Shown piece by piece: positions 35,700-44,972 of a DNA stretch of 64,000 nt. The position numbers and the translations under genes are program-made. The DNA lies in NCBI GenBank assembly GCA_016715645.1, contig JADJZR010000010.1, forward strand, positions 77,918 to 141,917. The letters run 5' to 3'. Positions within the stretch are counted from its first letter, which is position 1, and each line of letters starts with the position of its first letter. Source of the stretch: Elusimicrobiota bacterium. GTDB lineage: Bacteria; Elusimicrobiota; Elusimicrobia; FEN-1173. Under the pieces are notes generated by a model. It saw only the letters and a list, made by a program, of their open reading frames with translations, was not told the origin of the DNA and ran no database searches.

Positions 35700-36610
35700 G
35701 AAGAGAGTATTTGGTCAACCAGGCTGGAAGCTGGGCCCTGGTTCATCCAGCGGAGCGTGGGCTCGGACCGAAACCAGGTCATTTGGCGTTTGGCATAGAG
35801 ACGGGTTTGTTTGAATAGTTCCCGGGAAAAGGATTCTTTTGTTATTTCCCCGGTCAGTAACCGAATCGCCTCCGTGTAACCCAACGATTGAAATCCCGGC
35901 GCCGAAGGGCTAACTCCCTGGGACAAAAGGGCCCTCGTTTCCTCCACAATCCCCCCCTCCATGGATTGGCAACGGGTTTTTAGGCGTTCGCCGTAACTGT
36001 CCGGGTCCATTTTAATACCGAACCATTTAAAGGCCCAGGGGGAAGGGCGTGTGTCTTTTCTTTGGATTTCGGACAGGGTTTTCCCGGTCAACTCATAAAC
36101 TTCCAGAGCTCGGATGACCCGTTGGATGTTGTTGGAAGGGATGGATCGGGCGGAAACCGGATCAATCCGAACCAATTGCGAGTGAAGGGAAGACCTCCCG
36201 TCCAGGCGGGCCCGTTGAGCCAGTCGATCGCGCACGCCCGCATTGGCTTCAGGCAGAGGCGCCAACCCGCGGACCAAACTTCGAATGTAGAGACCGGTTC
36301 CCCCCACAATGATGGCGGGAACGTTCCGCTTGGCCAAATCCTCGATGATTTTTCCTGCTTCTCGAACAAATCGACCGGCGGTGTAGGCTTCGGTGGGCGC
36401 AACGTGGTCCACAAGATGGTGTACCACCCCTTCCACTCGGTAATGCCCACCCTGCCACACCCCAACAGGTTTTGCTGTGCCCACGCAAAGGTGCTGGTAC
36501 ACCTGCCGGGAATCCGCCGAAATGATTTCCGCCGAAATCCGTTTGGCCAAGGCCAGGGCCACCTCGGACTTACCGGTACCTGTGGGCCCCACCAAAAGAA
36601 TAACCGGCAT
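35696..36610 (-). CDS. miaA: tRNA dimethylallyltransferase
   Basis: 304 residues from ATG 36610 (MPVILLVGPTGTGKSEVALALA). Transfers a dimethylallyl group to A37 of tRNAs reading UNN codons. P-loop GPTGTGKS, the DSRQVYQHL and IVGGTGLYIRSLVRGL blocks, and QTRLYAKRQMTWFR are family hallmarks. Upstream in-frame Met codons overlap the ABC permease gene and were not chosen. Lies 37 bases after the permease. Confidence 0.95.
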   Translation of the reverse strand: MPVILLVGPTGTGKSEVALALAKRISAEIISADSRQVYQHLCVGTAKPVGVWQGGHYRVEGVVHHLVDHVAPTEAYTAGRFVREAGKIIEDLAKRNVPAIIVGGTGLYIRSLVRGLAPLPEANAGVRDRLAQRARLDGRSSLHSQLVRIDPVSARSIPSNNIQRVIRALEVYELTGKTLSEIQRKDTRPSPWAFKWFGIKMDPDSYGERLKTRCQSMEGGIVEETRALLSQGVSPSAPGFQSLGYTEAIRLLTGEITKESFSRELFKQTRLYAKRQMTWFRSEPTLRWMNQGPASSLVDQILSS

Positions 36611-36647
36611 TTGACCGGGTCCGACCCTGCGGGTGCCCGGACTGAGA

Positions 36648-37461
36648 TTAGTAGTGTCCCAACGTTCCATCGGCCCGGGCCTGGCGGAGAGCCCGCCCGA
36701 AAATAAAGATCCCAATGGGCCACACCACAACGGTGAAAACCCCGAGAGCTGCCAATTGAAGAGACACATCGGTCCAGCCAGCCCCCATTAGAAGGGTTTT
36801 ACGCAATCCTTCCAAGGCATGGGTCATGGGAATAAACAGGGCCGCTTTTTGTAATCCGTTGGGAAGGGCGGACAGAGGAAAAAAGACTCCGGCCAAGAGT
36901 GTGCTGGCGGCTTCCATGAACCAGGTAACGGGATTCCCCCGTTTGAATCTCATGATAAAAGAAGCGGCAAACACGCCGAGCCCCATAAACGAAACCAGCG
37001 TGAGGGCCAAAATCGCCAAGGCGGGCCCCACCCGAGCGTTCCCCATGCGAAACCCAAAAAATATCGATCCCAACCCGAGATACAACACCACCCGCACGGT
37101 CGCATACAAAAAATCCCACAAGGAAGACCCCAACAAAAATCGCGGGGTGTTGACGGGGGTCATCAAAAGGGGTTCCAAGGTGTTTAGAAATTGTTCTTGT
37201 CGCAAGGATTGGGAAAACGAATTCAGACCCCACATTCTGGTAAGCGGCAAACGCGACCCCGATGAGAACAAAAGCAAAATAGTCACCCCCGTATTGTTGA
37301 AGGTAAGGAGCCGCCGCCGCGCCGAACACACGCGACACGAAAAAATACGTTGCGGCCGTAAAAAAAACGCCGGCCAAATCCATAAAAAAACCCATTTTAT
37401 ACGACGTGTGAATCAACGCATCCCGCCGAAAAAATGCCCACAACGTCGAAACCGTGCTCAT
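36648..37461 (-). CDS. ABC-2 type transporter permease, frameshifted
   Basis: About 270 residues after correction, six membrane helices. The N-terminal part starts at ATG 37461 (MSTVSTLWAFFRRDALIH), overlapping the ATPase stop, and runs to AAYQNVG. Then the frame changes: LNSFSQSLRQEQFLNTLEPLL onward is in the neighbouring frame and ends at 36648. Removing one base from the four C at 37228-37231 restores the protein. EQFLNTLEPLLMTP is the typical cytoplasmic coupling stretch of ABC-2 exporters. Substrate unknown. Confidence 0.88.
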
Positions 37462-38249
37462 CGGCCGTCCCCCGCCGATCCCGCGGGTTCGGTGAGAAAA
37501 TGAAAAAATGTCTCCAAGTCGGCGTGACCCGCTTTGGCCCGGGCCTGGGCCACGGATCCGGCAAAACGAACTTGTCCATCGGCCAAAACCACCCATTGGT
37601 CGGAAATTTTTTGCGCGTCCTCCAGGTGATGGGTGGATACCAAAACGGTTTTTTTGCGGTTGGTCCCCCATTCGTCTTGAATCACCGTTCGCAGGCGTGC
37701 AGAAAAACGGGGATCCAGATTTTGATGAGGCTCATCCAAGACAAGGATTTTGGGGTCGTGGAGGTCCGCCCGCGCCAAAAGATACCGTTGTTTTTGGCCG
37801 CTGGACAGCTCCCGAAAAGGTCGATCCAACCCGGCGGACAAATCAAGAAGGCCAATCAAATCTTTCAACCGTTCCTCGAACGCCTTTTCCGACAATCCGT
37901 ACATCCGCCCGTAGAACCACAAATTCATCCGAGCGGACAACCGCCCATAAAACGATTGGTCTTCCGTTGACGCAAACCCGATCAACCGCTTGGCTCGATC
38001 CGAATGGCGGTGAACATCCACATCGCCGGCATGAACCGAGCCCTGTTCGGGGATCAACAATGTGGCGATGGTTTTTAGAAGTGTTGTTTTGCCAGAACCG
38101 TTGGGGCCCAACAGACACAAAATGCGCCCCGCGGGCACGTCGAAAGAGACATCGCGCAACACAACGCGGGCCCCTGCCGGCGACGGGAACGACTTGCACA
38201 CCCGATGAACGCGCAGAGCACGTCCTGGCGAAGCCTCTTGTCGGGTCAT
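37458..38249 (-). CDS. ABC transporter ATPase
   Basis: 263 residues from ATG 38249; a TTG at 38261 is an alternative. Walker A GPNGSGKTT, signature LSSGQKQR, Walker B ILVLDEP and switch His in VSTHHLED are intact; the Q loop is ASTEDQSFYGRLSARMNL. Forms an ABC-2 exporter with the overlapping downstream permease, of the drug/polysaccharide/antibiotic exporter class. Substrate cannot be assigned. Confidence 0.92.
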   Translation of the reverse strand: MTRQEASPGRALRVHRVCKSFPSPAGARVVLRDVSFDVPAGRILCLLGPNGSGKTTLLKTIATLLIPEQGSVHAGDVDVHRHSDRAKRLIGFASTEDQSFYGRLSARMNLWFYGRMYGLSEKAFEERLKDLIGLLDLSAGLDRPFRELSSGQKQRYLLARADLHDPKILVLDEPHQNLDPRFSARLRTVIQDEWGTNRKKTVLVSTHHLEDAQKISDQWVVLADGQVRFAGSVAQARAKAGHADLETFFHFLTEPAGSAGDGR

Positions 38250-38334
38250 TTCGGGCGACAACAGGTCACGTGGACGGCTCCGGGGCGATCATTCCAGAAC
38301 GGATCCATCCGGAATCCATAGGGTTCCCGTCGAT

Positions 38335-39333
38335 TCACAATCCTTTTACCCAGAGTGTTTGAGCCCGCAGTTCTAAACGCAAGCGCGATGACGGCGTAGA
38401 AAGAGTGGTTTCATCGATGGGTTCCGTCACAAACAAAGTCGGTTGTGCCGCCAATGAAACGGTTCTCGGAGGAAGCACCCTCTGGCCTGTCTTGTCCATT
38501 ATCACCCTCACCTGGGGACGTAAGGGAAGGCCGGGAATCGTGACGGCCACCTGAGCGGTTTCGCCGGTGTTCAATTTCACGAAACTTCCCGGGGGATACA
38601 AGGACAGGCTGTCGACCAAAGCCCGGATGAGAAGAGGATCAAATTCTTCCGGGTTTTCTTCCACAAATCGTTTGAGGACATCCGCGGGCAAAGTTTTGGA
38701 CCGCCACGGACGCGGGTGGGTCAAGGCCTCATAGGAATCCACGATTCCTATCAGTTTGGCAAAAGGATGAATGGCCTCTTTTTTGAGCCCTTTGGGATAC
38801 CCCGTTCCGCTGACGCGCTCATGACACTGGCCGATGATTTGCCGCAGGGTGGCCTTGCGTGAATTTTCCGGAATGGCAAACAAGTCGAGCATTTTGACGC
38901 CGGCTTCGACATGTTGACGAATCCGCTTCACTTCGTCATCGGTAAGCGTCGTGGGTTTTGACACGAGTTCCAACAAAGGGGCGAGACCCATTTCGTTTAA
39001 AAAGGCGCTCAAGCCCAAAGTGATTAAATCGTCTTCTTCCAACCCGACCGCTAAGCCCAGCCGCATGGACAACACCGTCATATTGGCCACGTGACTAAAC
39101 AAAAAATGGTCTGGAGTGGACCGCAACGTCAACGCCAAAAGGCGCGGGCTCCCTTCATTCAGCAAAAGCCAAATTTTACGAATGATGTTTTCCGGCCAAA
39201 ACAAAGAGGTCGGATTTTTTTCTTCTGTTTCCAATGTTCGATAAAGCAACCGCGCGGCCATGGCGGCCTCGTTGTAGACCGTTTCGGCCCGCAGGGACGC
39301 CGGTTCGGCCGCAGGAACCGCCGGAGGCGTCAT
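38335..39333 (-). CDS. HD-GYP-related protein with degenerate metal site
   Basis: 332 residues. The middle (residues 75-235) follows the HD-GYP fold that hydrolyses cyclic di-GMP, and the GYP part is present as HERVSGTGYPKGLK. The metal-binding HD of HDIGK is replaced (LNEMGLAPLLEL), and only some other His positions remain, so phosphodiesterase activity is unlikely and a c-di-GMP sensor or scaffold role is possible. The C-terminal 90 residues look like a beta-rich PilZ-like or unknown region (SFVKLNTGETAQVAV). ATG overlaps the GH94 stop. Confidence 0.78.
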   Translation of the reverse strand: MTPPAVPAAEPASLRAETVYNEAAMAARLLYRTLETEEKNPTSLFWPENIIRKIWLLLNEGSPRLLALTLRSTPDHFLFSHVANMTVLSMRLGLAVGLEEDDLITLGLSAFLNEMGLAPLLELVSKPTTLTDDEVKRIRQHVEAGVKMLDLFAIPENSRKATLRQIIGQCHERVSGTGYPKGLKKEAIHPFAKLIGIVDSYEALTHPRPWRSKTLPADVLKRFVEENPEEFDPLLIRALVDSLSLYPPGSFVKLNTGETAQVAVTIPGLPLRPQVRVIMDKTGQRVLPPRTVSLAAQPTLFVTEPIDETTLSTPSSRLRLELRAQTLWVKGL

Positions 39334-41780
39334 CGCCGAACGGGGCCCAATCGAACCTGAACTGTGTTTTGCATTCCCGGCGACACGGGCAACACGTCAC
39401 CGGATAACTCTCGATTATTGAAAGTTATTTTTTGCGTCCCCGCAGGCAGGGAAGCATCCCGTTCCATCACAATCCGGTAAGCCCCTCCACGAAAATTCCG
39501 CGCCGCTTCCACTTTTTTCCAGTGGGGCGGCAAACAGGGCCGAATCAAAAGGCCGTCCCACACGGGCCGGATTCCCAAGATCCATTCGGTGGACACCCGA
39601 TACAGCCACGCGGCCGAACCGGTGTACCATGTCCAACCGGCACGTCCCGGCGTCGGGGACCCAGGGCCGTCGACGTTGCCGGGTGTCACATACGGCTCCG
39701 CCCGATACCGGTCTGGATTCTTGGCGCTGGCCAGAATCGGACAAATTTTTTCGTAAATATCCCACGCCTTTTCAGCGCGGCCCAAGGCGCACTCCATTTG
39801 GAGCGCCCACACGGCCGCGTGGGTGTACACGCCGCCGTTTTCTCGGGTGGTGGGCGAGTACCGCGATAAATATCCAATCCGCTCGTCCGGCGTGGTGTAG
39901 GCCGGTGTGAGGAGAAGGGGCCCGTGAGAGCTGTACAAATGTTTCTCCAAAGAGTTTAGGATGGCTTTTTTACGGGCCGGGGTTGAAACCACGCCGTTAA
40001 GCAACGCCCAGGTTTGCGCGTTCAAAAAGATTTTCCCCTCTATGGATTTTTTCGAACCCAGAACCGTCCCGTCATCTGTGGTGGCTCGCCAGAACCAAGC
40101 CCCATCCCACGCGGTGCGATTGACCGCCGCTTTCAACTTGTCCGCCGATCGACGGTAGCGGACCGCACGTTTTTTTTCGGTTCCCAGCAACGCGTTGGCC
40201 GCAACAGCCCGTTCTGTGAGATCCGCCCAATCGTTCAATATTCCCACCAAGAAATGGGCCATCCAAACGCTTTCCCCCTTTCCACCCCGACCGGCACCCG
40301 ACAATCCGTCGTTCCAATCGGCTTCGCCCATTAAGGGAAGACCCCGCGGCGATATCCGGGTCAAGGATTTTTCAATGGCGCGAACCGCGTGGTCATGGAT
40401 TGTGCCGGATTCTTTCCTGCCAGAGACACCGGGCCGAACGGCAAAAGGCACTGTTTCGTTTAATAGCCCCCAATGGGCTGTTTCCTTGATGTAATTGCTT
40501 ATGACAAACGGGAGCCACAACAGATCGTCGGAATAGCCCGACGGGTGCCCTTCTTCCGAGAGGGGATGCCACCAATGGTACACTGTTCCGTCGGAAAACT
40601 GATGGGCCGCGTGCAAATGGATTTGTTTGCGAGTTCCTTCAAGGTCCAGTGGCAAAAACACCTGGCTGTCTTGAAGTTGGTCTCGAAATCCGTAGGCGCC
40701 CCCGGTTTGATAATACGCTGTCCGGCCCCACAATCGGCCGGAAAGGGCCTGGTACTTTAACCACGTGTTGGTGAGCGCATCGAAAGACCGATCCGGGGTT
40801 TTCACGGTAAACGACGTCATGTACTTATCCCAAAACGATTCGGTGCGGCCCCACGCGCTGTCCACCTGGGAAAAATCCATGAACCGTCGGGCCTTGACCA
40901 AAGCCTGGCTTTGGGAATCCGCGGCGCCCACCGACCATAACAGGCTCCGCTCTTCGCCGGCCTTCAAAGTCAGCGGTACCTGAAAGCTGGCAATGCTGTC
41001 GTCCCATTTGTGAGTGGTGGTCCCCACATACGCGCCTTTTTCAAGGCAGGCCGGGGCCCGAAGGGAGCCGTAATTGCCAAGAAACGCCTGTTTATCGCAC
41101 GAGACGGCCTTCGCCGGCAAACTCACCGCGTGCCAAGCCACGTGGTCCCAATTGCGGTTCCACGATTGCCCCTTGGCGTTCTTGAGCGGTGACAACCGCT
41201 TTTTCGCCAGAATGATATTGTTTTTATCCTGAACAGACGTTTCTATAAACGTCCGGTGAAACTCCCGATGGGAGTCGGGGGATTCGCCCAAATTCCATTC
41301 CAGGTAACTCCACAGGGAAATTTTTCGAGGGCGACGAGTGGTGTTTTTAATTCGAAGCCGCCACACTTCCAGCGGTTCGTCATGGGGAACAAACACCAGC
41401 CATTGGGCCTGAATTCCTTCATATTGGGAATTAATGATCGTGTATCCAACGCCGTGAATCACTTCGTAGGATTCCGGTTTCATTTGCACCGGTTGCCAAC
41501 CCACGGACCAATATTTCCCCGACTCGTCGTCACGCACATACAAAAAGCGACCCCAATCGTCGCGGATCAAATCTTGGTTCCAGCGGGTGATACGGTTCAT
41601 TGAAGCGTTGTGAAGCCAGCTATATCCCGAGCCGGATTGGCTCAGGGCTACCCCGTAGGTGCCGGACGACATCACGTTGATCCACGGGCGAGGGGTGTCG
41701 GGGCGCTGAATGAGATAACTGGCGCCGTCATCCGAAAAATGACCGTACGCGGTTTTAAATGGAAATTGACCTGTCGACAT
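39330..41780 (-). CDS. GH94 family glycoside phosphorylase
   Basis: 816 residues from ATG 41780 behind GGAGG. Layout of cellobiose/chitobiose phosphorylases: N-terminal beta-sandwich (residues 1-270), helical linker, (alpha/alpha)6 barrel and C-terminal beta jelly. Barrel motifs GGAYGFRDQLQDS, HWWHP, DDLLWLPFV and GEADWNDGLSGAG (with the general acid Asp), plus TRENGGVYTHAAVWAL. It phosphorolyses a beta-linked disaccharide or oligosaccharide to a sugar 1-phosphate; substrate not decided. It could feed the phosphohexomutase further along. Confidence 0.9.
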   Translation of the reverse strand: MSTGQFPFKTAYGHFSDDGASYLIQRPDTPRPWINVMSSGTYGVALSQSGSGYSWLHNASMNRITRWNQDLIRDDWGRFLYVRDDESGKYWSVGWQPVQMKPESYEVIHGVGYTIINSQYEGIQAQWLVFVPHDEPLEVWRLRIKNTTRRPRKISLWSYLEWNLGESPDSHREFHRTFIETSVQDKNNIILAKKRLSPLKNAKGQSWNRNWDHVAWHAVSLPAKAVSCDKQAFLGNYGSLRAPACLEKGAYVGTTTHKWDDSIASFQVPLTLKAGEERSLLWSVGAADSQSQALVKARRFMDFSQVDSAWGRTESFWDKYMTSFTVKTPDRSFDALTNTWLKYQALSGRLWGRTAYYQTGGAYGFRDQLQDSQVFLPLDLEGTRKQIHLHAAHQFSDGTVYHWWHPLSEEGHPSGYSDDLLWLPFVISNYIKETAHWGLLNETVPFAVRPGVSGRKESGTIHDHAVRAIEKSLTRISPRGLPLMGEADWNDGLSGAGRGGKGESVWMAHFLVGILNDWADLTERAVAANALLGTEKKRAVRYRRSADKLKAAVNRTAWDGAWFWRATTDDGTVLGSKKSIEGKIFLNAQTWALLNGVVSTPARKKAILNSLEKHLYSSHGPLLLTPAYTTPDERIGYLSRYSPTTRENGGVYTHAAVWALQMECALGRAEKAWDIYEKICPILASAKNPDRYRAEPYVTPGNVDGPGSPTPGRAGWTWYTGSAAWLYRVSTEWILGIRPVWDGLLIRPCLPPHWKKVEAARNFRGGAYRIVMERDASLPAGTQKITFNNRELSGDVLPVSPGMQNTVQVRLGPVRR

Positions 41781-41871
41781 CGTTGCCTCCTTCCTATCCA
41801 ATCAATAGCTTTACATTAGCAAAGAACCATTAAATTCGAAAGCTCGTTCGGTGTTTGATAGAATGAGCGGC

Positions 41872-43305
41872 ATGTCCTTTCTGTTCGACGTCCTCTATCC
41901 TCTCTGGCCGGTGCTGGCGGTTGCGGACCTTCTTCTGGCGACCCTTTTTTCATTCATTGTCATTTCCCAAAAGCGGGACGCGGCGGTGACATTGGCGTGG
42001 GTATTGGGATTTTTCCTGTTTCCATTCGTAAGCCTGTTGATCTATTCGTTTTTCGGATACCAACAGTTCCGGCTTCGTCGGCGGCGGATTCCCACGCCGG
42101 CCCACCGCTTGGCCCGGTCGTCCGACACCGCCCTGTTCCGGGCAGCCATTCCACCCGCGCTCCAAAACGTGGAACGGTTGGCGGAAGGCCTGACGGAATA
42201 CCCCGTGGTGGGCGGCAACCGGGTCACCGTTTTCGACCACGCCAACGATACCGACAACGCCTTAGCCACCGCCATCCAACAAGCCCGCCACCACGTGCAC
42301 ATGTGTTATTACATCGTTGAACCCGACCGCACCGGCCTGCGGTTTCGAGACCTTTTGATCGAACGAGCCCGCCAAGGCGTTCAATGTCGATTGTTGATGG
42401 ACGCCGTTGGATCGTTTCGAATGGGAAATAAATTTCTTCAACCTTTACAGGACGCCGGCGTGGAAACCGCTTTTTTTTCTCCTTTTCGGACGTTTCGCCG
42501 GCCGTGGGGATTTAATTTCCGCAACCATCGAAAATTGAGCGTGATCGACGGACAGATCGGTTTTCTGGGGAGCCAAAACATCGGTCACCACTTTTGGAGA
42601 TCGGGCTCGCGCCACCACCACTGGCGTGAAACCGATGTGCGGTTGGAAGGCCCCGCGGCCGAAGAACTTCAATCGGTCTTTGTGGAAGATTGGAACTTTG
42701 CCGCGGGATCGGCCCTCACGGGGGAAGCTTATTTTCCGTTGTCGCCGTCCCGCGGGACCACCTTGGCCCAGGTTCTTCCCACCGGTCCCGACCGACGGGA
42801 AAATGCGCTCAGCATGATTTTTCTAGAAGCCGTTCACGCCGCCCGGGAACGGGTCACGGTCACAACCCCTTACTTTATTCCCACAACGCCCGTGGCCTTG
42901 GCGTTGGAATCAGCCGCACGAAAGGGGGTTCGGGTGGACCTATTGCTACCCAAAAAAACCGATCATCCCGTGGTGGATTTCGCCAGCCGCAGTTGGTTTA
43001 AGGAACTGATTTCCAGCGGCGTTCGGATTCACCAGTTGGGGGAGGGATTTTTACACTCCAAAGTGGTCACTGTGGACAACCACCTGGCGTTGGTGGGTTC
43101 CGCCAACATGGACACCCGCAGTTTCTTAATTAATTTCGAGCTCAGCTTACTTTTATACGACCAAGACGTGGCCGGCCACCTCGTCAAAGTGTTCGACCGA
43201 ATGGCCCACCACGCCACCCTGGTCAAAGTGGACGAACTGGCCGAACTGTCCCTCACCCGCCAGTTTTCCGAAGGACTCTGCCGGCTATTTTCCCCCATCC
43301 TTTAA
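41872..43305 (+). CDS. cls: Cardiolipin synthase (phospholipase D family)
   Basis: 477 residues from ATG 41872 (GTG 41851 and ATG 41863 are in-frame alternatives). Two N-terminal membrane helices, then two HKD catalytic motifs: NHRKLSVIDGQIGFLGSQN and LHSKVVTVDNHLALVGSANMD. Condenses phosphatidylglycerol to cardiolipin at the membrane. TAGAAT at 41859-41864 is 7 bases from the chosen ATG with no ribosome site, matching the leaderless pattern. Monocistronic, convergent with the rhomboid gene. Confidence 0.93.
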   Translation: MSFLFDVLYPLWPVLAVADLLLATLFSFIVISQKRDAAVTLAWVLGFFLFPFVSLLIYSFFGYQQFRLRRRRIPTPAHRLARSSDTALFRAAIPPALQNVERLAEGLTEYPVVGGNRVTVFDHANDTDNALATAIQQARHHVHMCYYIVEPDRTGLRFRDLLIERARQGVQCRLLMDAVGSFRMGNKFLQPLQDAGVETAFFSPFRTFRRPWGFNFRNHRKLSVIDGQIGFLGSQNIGHHFWRSGSRHHHWRETDVRLEGPAAEELQSVFVEDWNFAAGSALTGEAYFPLSPSRGTTLAQVLPTGPDRRENALSMIFLEAVHAARERVTVTTPYFIPTTPVALALESAARKGVRVDLLLPKKTDHPVVDFASRSWFKELISSGVRIHQLGEGFLHSKVVTVDNHLALVGSANMDTRSFLINFELSLLLYDQDVAGHLVKVFDRMAHHATLVKVDELAELSLTRQFSEGLCRLFSPIL

Positions 43306-43336
43306 CCGGAATTCCCACCATCCGATAATAGCCGAG

Positions 43337-44128
43337 TCAACGTTTAAGGCGGGAGTAACGGTCGAGGAGATCTTGCTCGGAGCGGGTGAGGCTGGAACGG
43401 CCTGTTTGGGAGATCTTATCCAGGATGCGATCAACTTCCTGGCCTAGCTCGTGCAACGGGACAGAGGGTTTGGGTGCGGTCTTCTTTTTAAGCCAGTCCA
43501 TCAAGCGGCTGACCACAGAGCGTGAACCATACCGCCAAGTGCGGCTTTTCAGATAGAGATAGCCTGTTGCCAATCCACCCAAATGGGCCAGATTGGCCAC
43601 GTGGGACTGGTTTGCCGAAGTGCTGAACATCAGTTCGATTACCGCGAAAAAAATCACGGCGTGTTTGGCTTTCAACGGCACCAAAAACATCACCAAGAAA
43701 ACCGCCTCCGGGTACATCATGGCGAAAGCCACCAGGAGCCCGTATATCGCCCCCGAGGCGCCCACCACCGGCGACAACGATCGCGGTTCCAGCAACAGGT
43801 TCAACCCCGCGGCGCCGACACCGCAGAGAAAAAAATAAAACAAAAAAGGTCCCGCTCCCCACCGCTCTTCCACCACCCGGCCCAGGGCCCACAACATGTA
43901 AAGGTTGAACAAAAGATGCAACGGCCCCCCGTGCAAGAACAAGTAAGTCAGGGGTTGCCACAGCCACCCGTGGGCGATCACCCGGGCCGGGGTCATGCCA
44001 AACAACCCCACCAGGCTGGGGCCGCCCATCAATGGCACAAGCCATTGAAGTAAAAACACCGCCCCCATGCTGGTCAGTAGGACCTTGACCGCCGGAGGAA
44101 GGGATCGATAGGCCAAAGGTTGGTTCAT
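43337..44128 (-). CDS. Rhomboid family intramembrane serine protease
   Basis: 263 residues from ATG 44128 overlapping the upstream stop (ATGA). Six membrane helices; catalytic Ser in GASGAIYGLL and His in HVANLAHLGGLATGYLYL, with HGGPLHLLFNLYMLW carrying the conserved HxxxN. The soluble C-terminal 70 residues (ELGQEVDRILDKISQTGRSS) match the usual DUF6576-like tail of such rhomboids. Cleaves membrane proteins; substrate unknown. Confidence 0.92.
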   Translation of the reverse strand: MNQPLAYRSLPPAVKVLLTSMGAVFLLQWLVPLMGGPSLVGLFGMTPARVIAHGWLWQPLTYLFLHGGPLHLLFNLYMLWALGRVVEERWGAGPFLFYFFLCGVGAAGLNLLLEPRSLSPVVGASGAIYGLLVAFAMMYPEAVFLVMFLVPLKAKHAVIFFAVIELMFSTSANQSHVANLAHLGGLATGYLYLKSRTWRYGSRSVVSRLMDWLKKKTAPKPSVPLHELGQEVDRILDKISQTGRSSLTRSEQDLLDRYSRLKR

Positions 44129-44967
44129 GATTGCACCTGCCGCCACAAAGTGGCCAACTGAGAAGAAACTCCATTGACCACATCCCGATCCGTCCAATAT
44201 TCGGTATGGGACGTGGGGTTCCATGACGACAAAAGGCCCCCCACGTTAACGGCCCGATCTTCGTTCACCGCCTTGGAATACGCGGCGTTGATGGTCCGAA
44301 GCGGATACCCGATCACATCGTCTTGATCATAAAAATTGGTCCATCCACCCACGGCCTTCGGATAAAAACCCTTAAATCCGGGCGAAGGCACTTGAATGGG
44401 TTTTCCGAAATCTTTGTACCGCAGGCTCCATAAAGCGATCGGACTTCCCAGGGTAAACAGAAGGGATAATGTTTCACCCCGATCCAAAGGCGACTTTCCC
44501 ATGGTTTTGGCAACGGAGGCGGGAACTTTTTTGGGGGCGGAACGGGCTTGAAGGTCGTAAAAGAAGTTCGACGCAATGACCGTGCCCAAACTATGCGCCA
44601 CCACCACCAGGGGAGCTTGAGGACCGGCTTGATCGGCCAGGGTTTTCAACGTGGCGGCCAGTACACGGTGAACACCCTCATAAACAATTTTTTCTTTTGG
44701 GGCCGGTTGATAGGCGATGGCGTCGGCGGCAAAATCAACCATGAACCGTCGAAGTTTGACGAAGTCCATGGGCCCGCCCGCCGCCATCCGACGCCACAAC
44801 TCATTTTCCGCGTCCTGCAACACCGGGGCCCAAAACGCCGGCCGCATCACCAGATCATCAGCGCCTGTGTCCGATCGGAACTTGCGATTCAACAAATCCA
44901 TCATCCCGTCAGCAAAGGCTGGTTCCGGCCGGCCGATACCATGAACAAACATCACCGCGATTTTCAT
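44125..44967 (-). CDS. Alpha/beta-hydrolase, lipase-like
   Basis: 280 residues, no signal peptide. Oxyanion region VMFVHGIGR near the N terminus, nucleophile elbow VVVAHSLGTVIAS, likely acid Asp in YDQDDVIGYPL and His in SHTEYW. Belongs to uncharacterised lipase/esterase-like proteins. TACAAT at 44975-44980 lies 7 bases upstream of the ATG but overlaps the last codons of DUF4301, so promoter use is uncertain. Overlaps rhomboid by 4 bases. Confidence 0.8.
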   Translation of the reverse strand: MKIAVMFVHGIGRPEPAFADGMMDLLNRKFRSDTGADDLVMRPAFWAPVLQDAENELWRRMAAGGPMDFVKLRRFMVDFAADAIAYQPAPKEKIVYEGVHRVLAATLKTLADQAGPQAPLVVVAHSLGTVIASNFFYDLQARSAPKKVPASVAKTMGKSPLDRGETLSLLFTLGSPIALWSLRYKDFGKPIQVPSPGFKGFYPKAVGGWTNFYDQDDVIGYPLRTINAAYSKAVNEDRAVNVGGLLSSWNPTSHTEYWTDRDVVNGVSSQLATLWRQVQS

Positions 44968-44972
44968 GGGCG

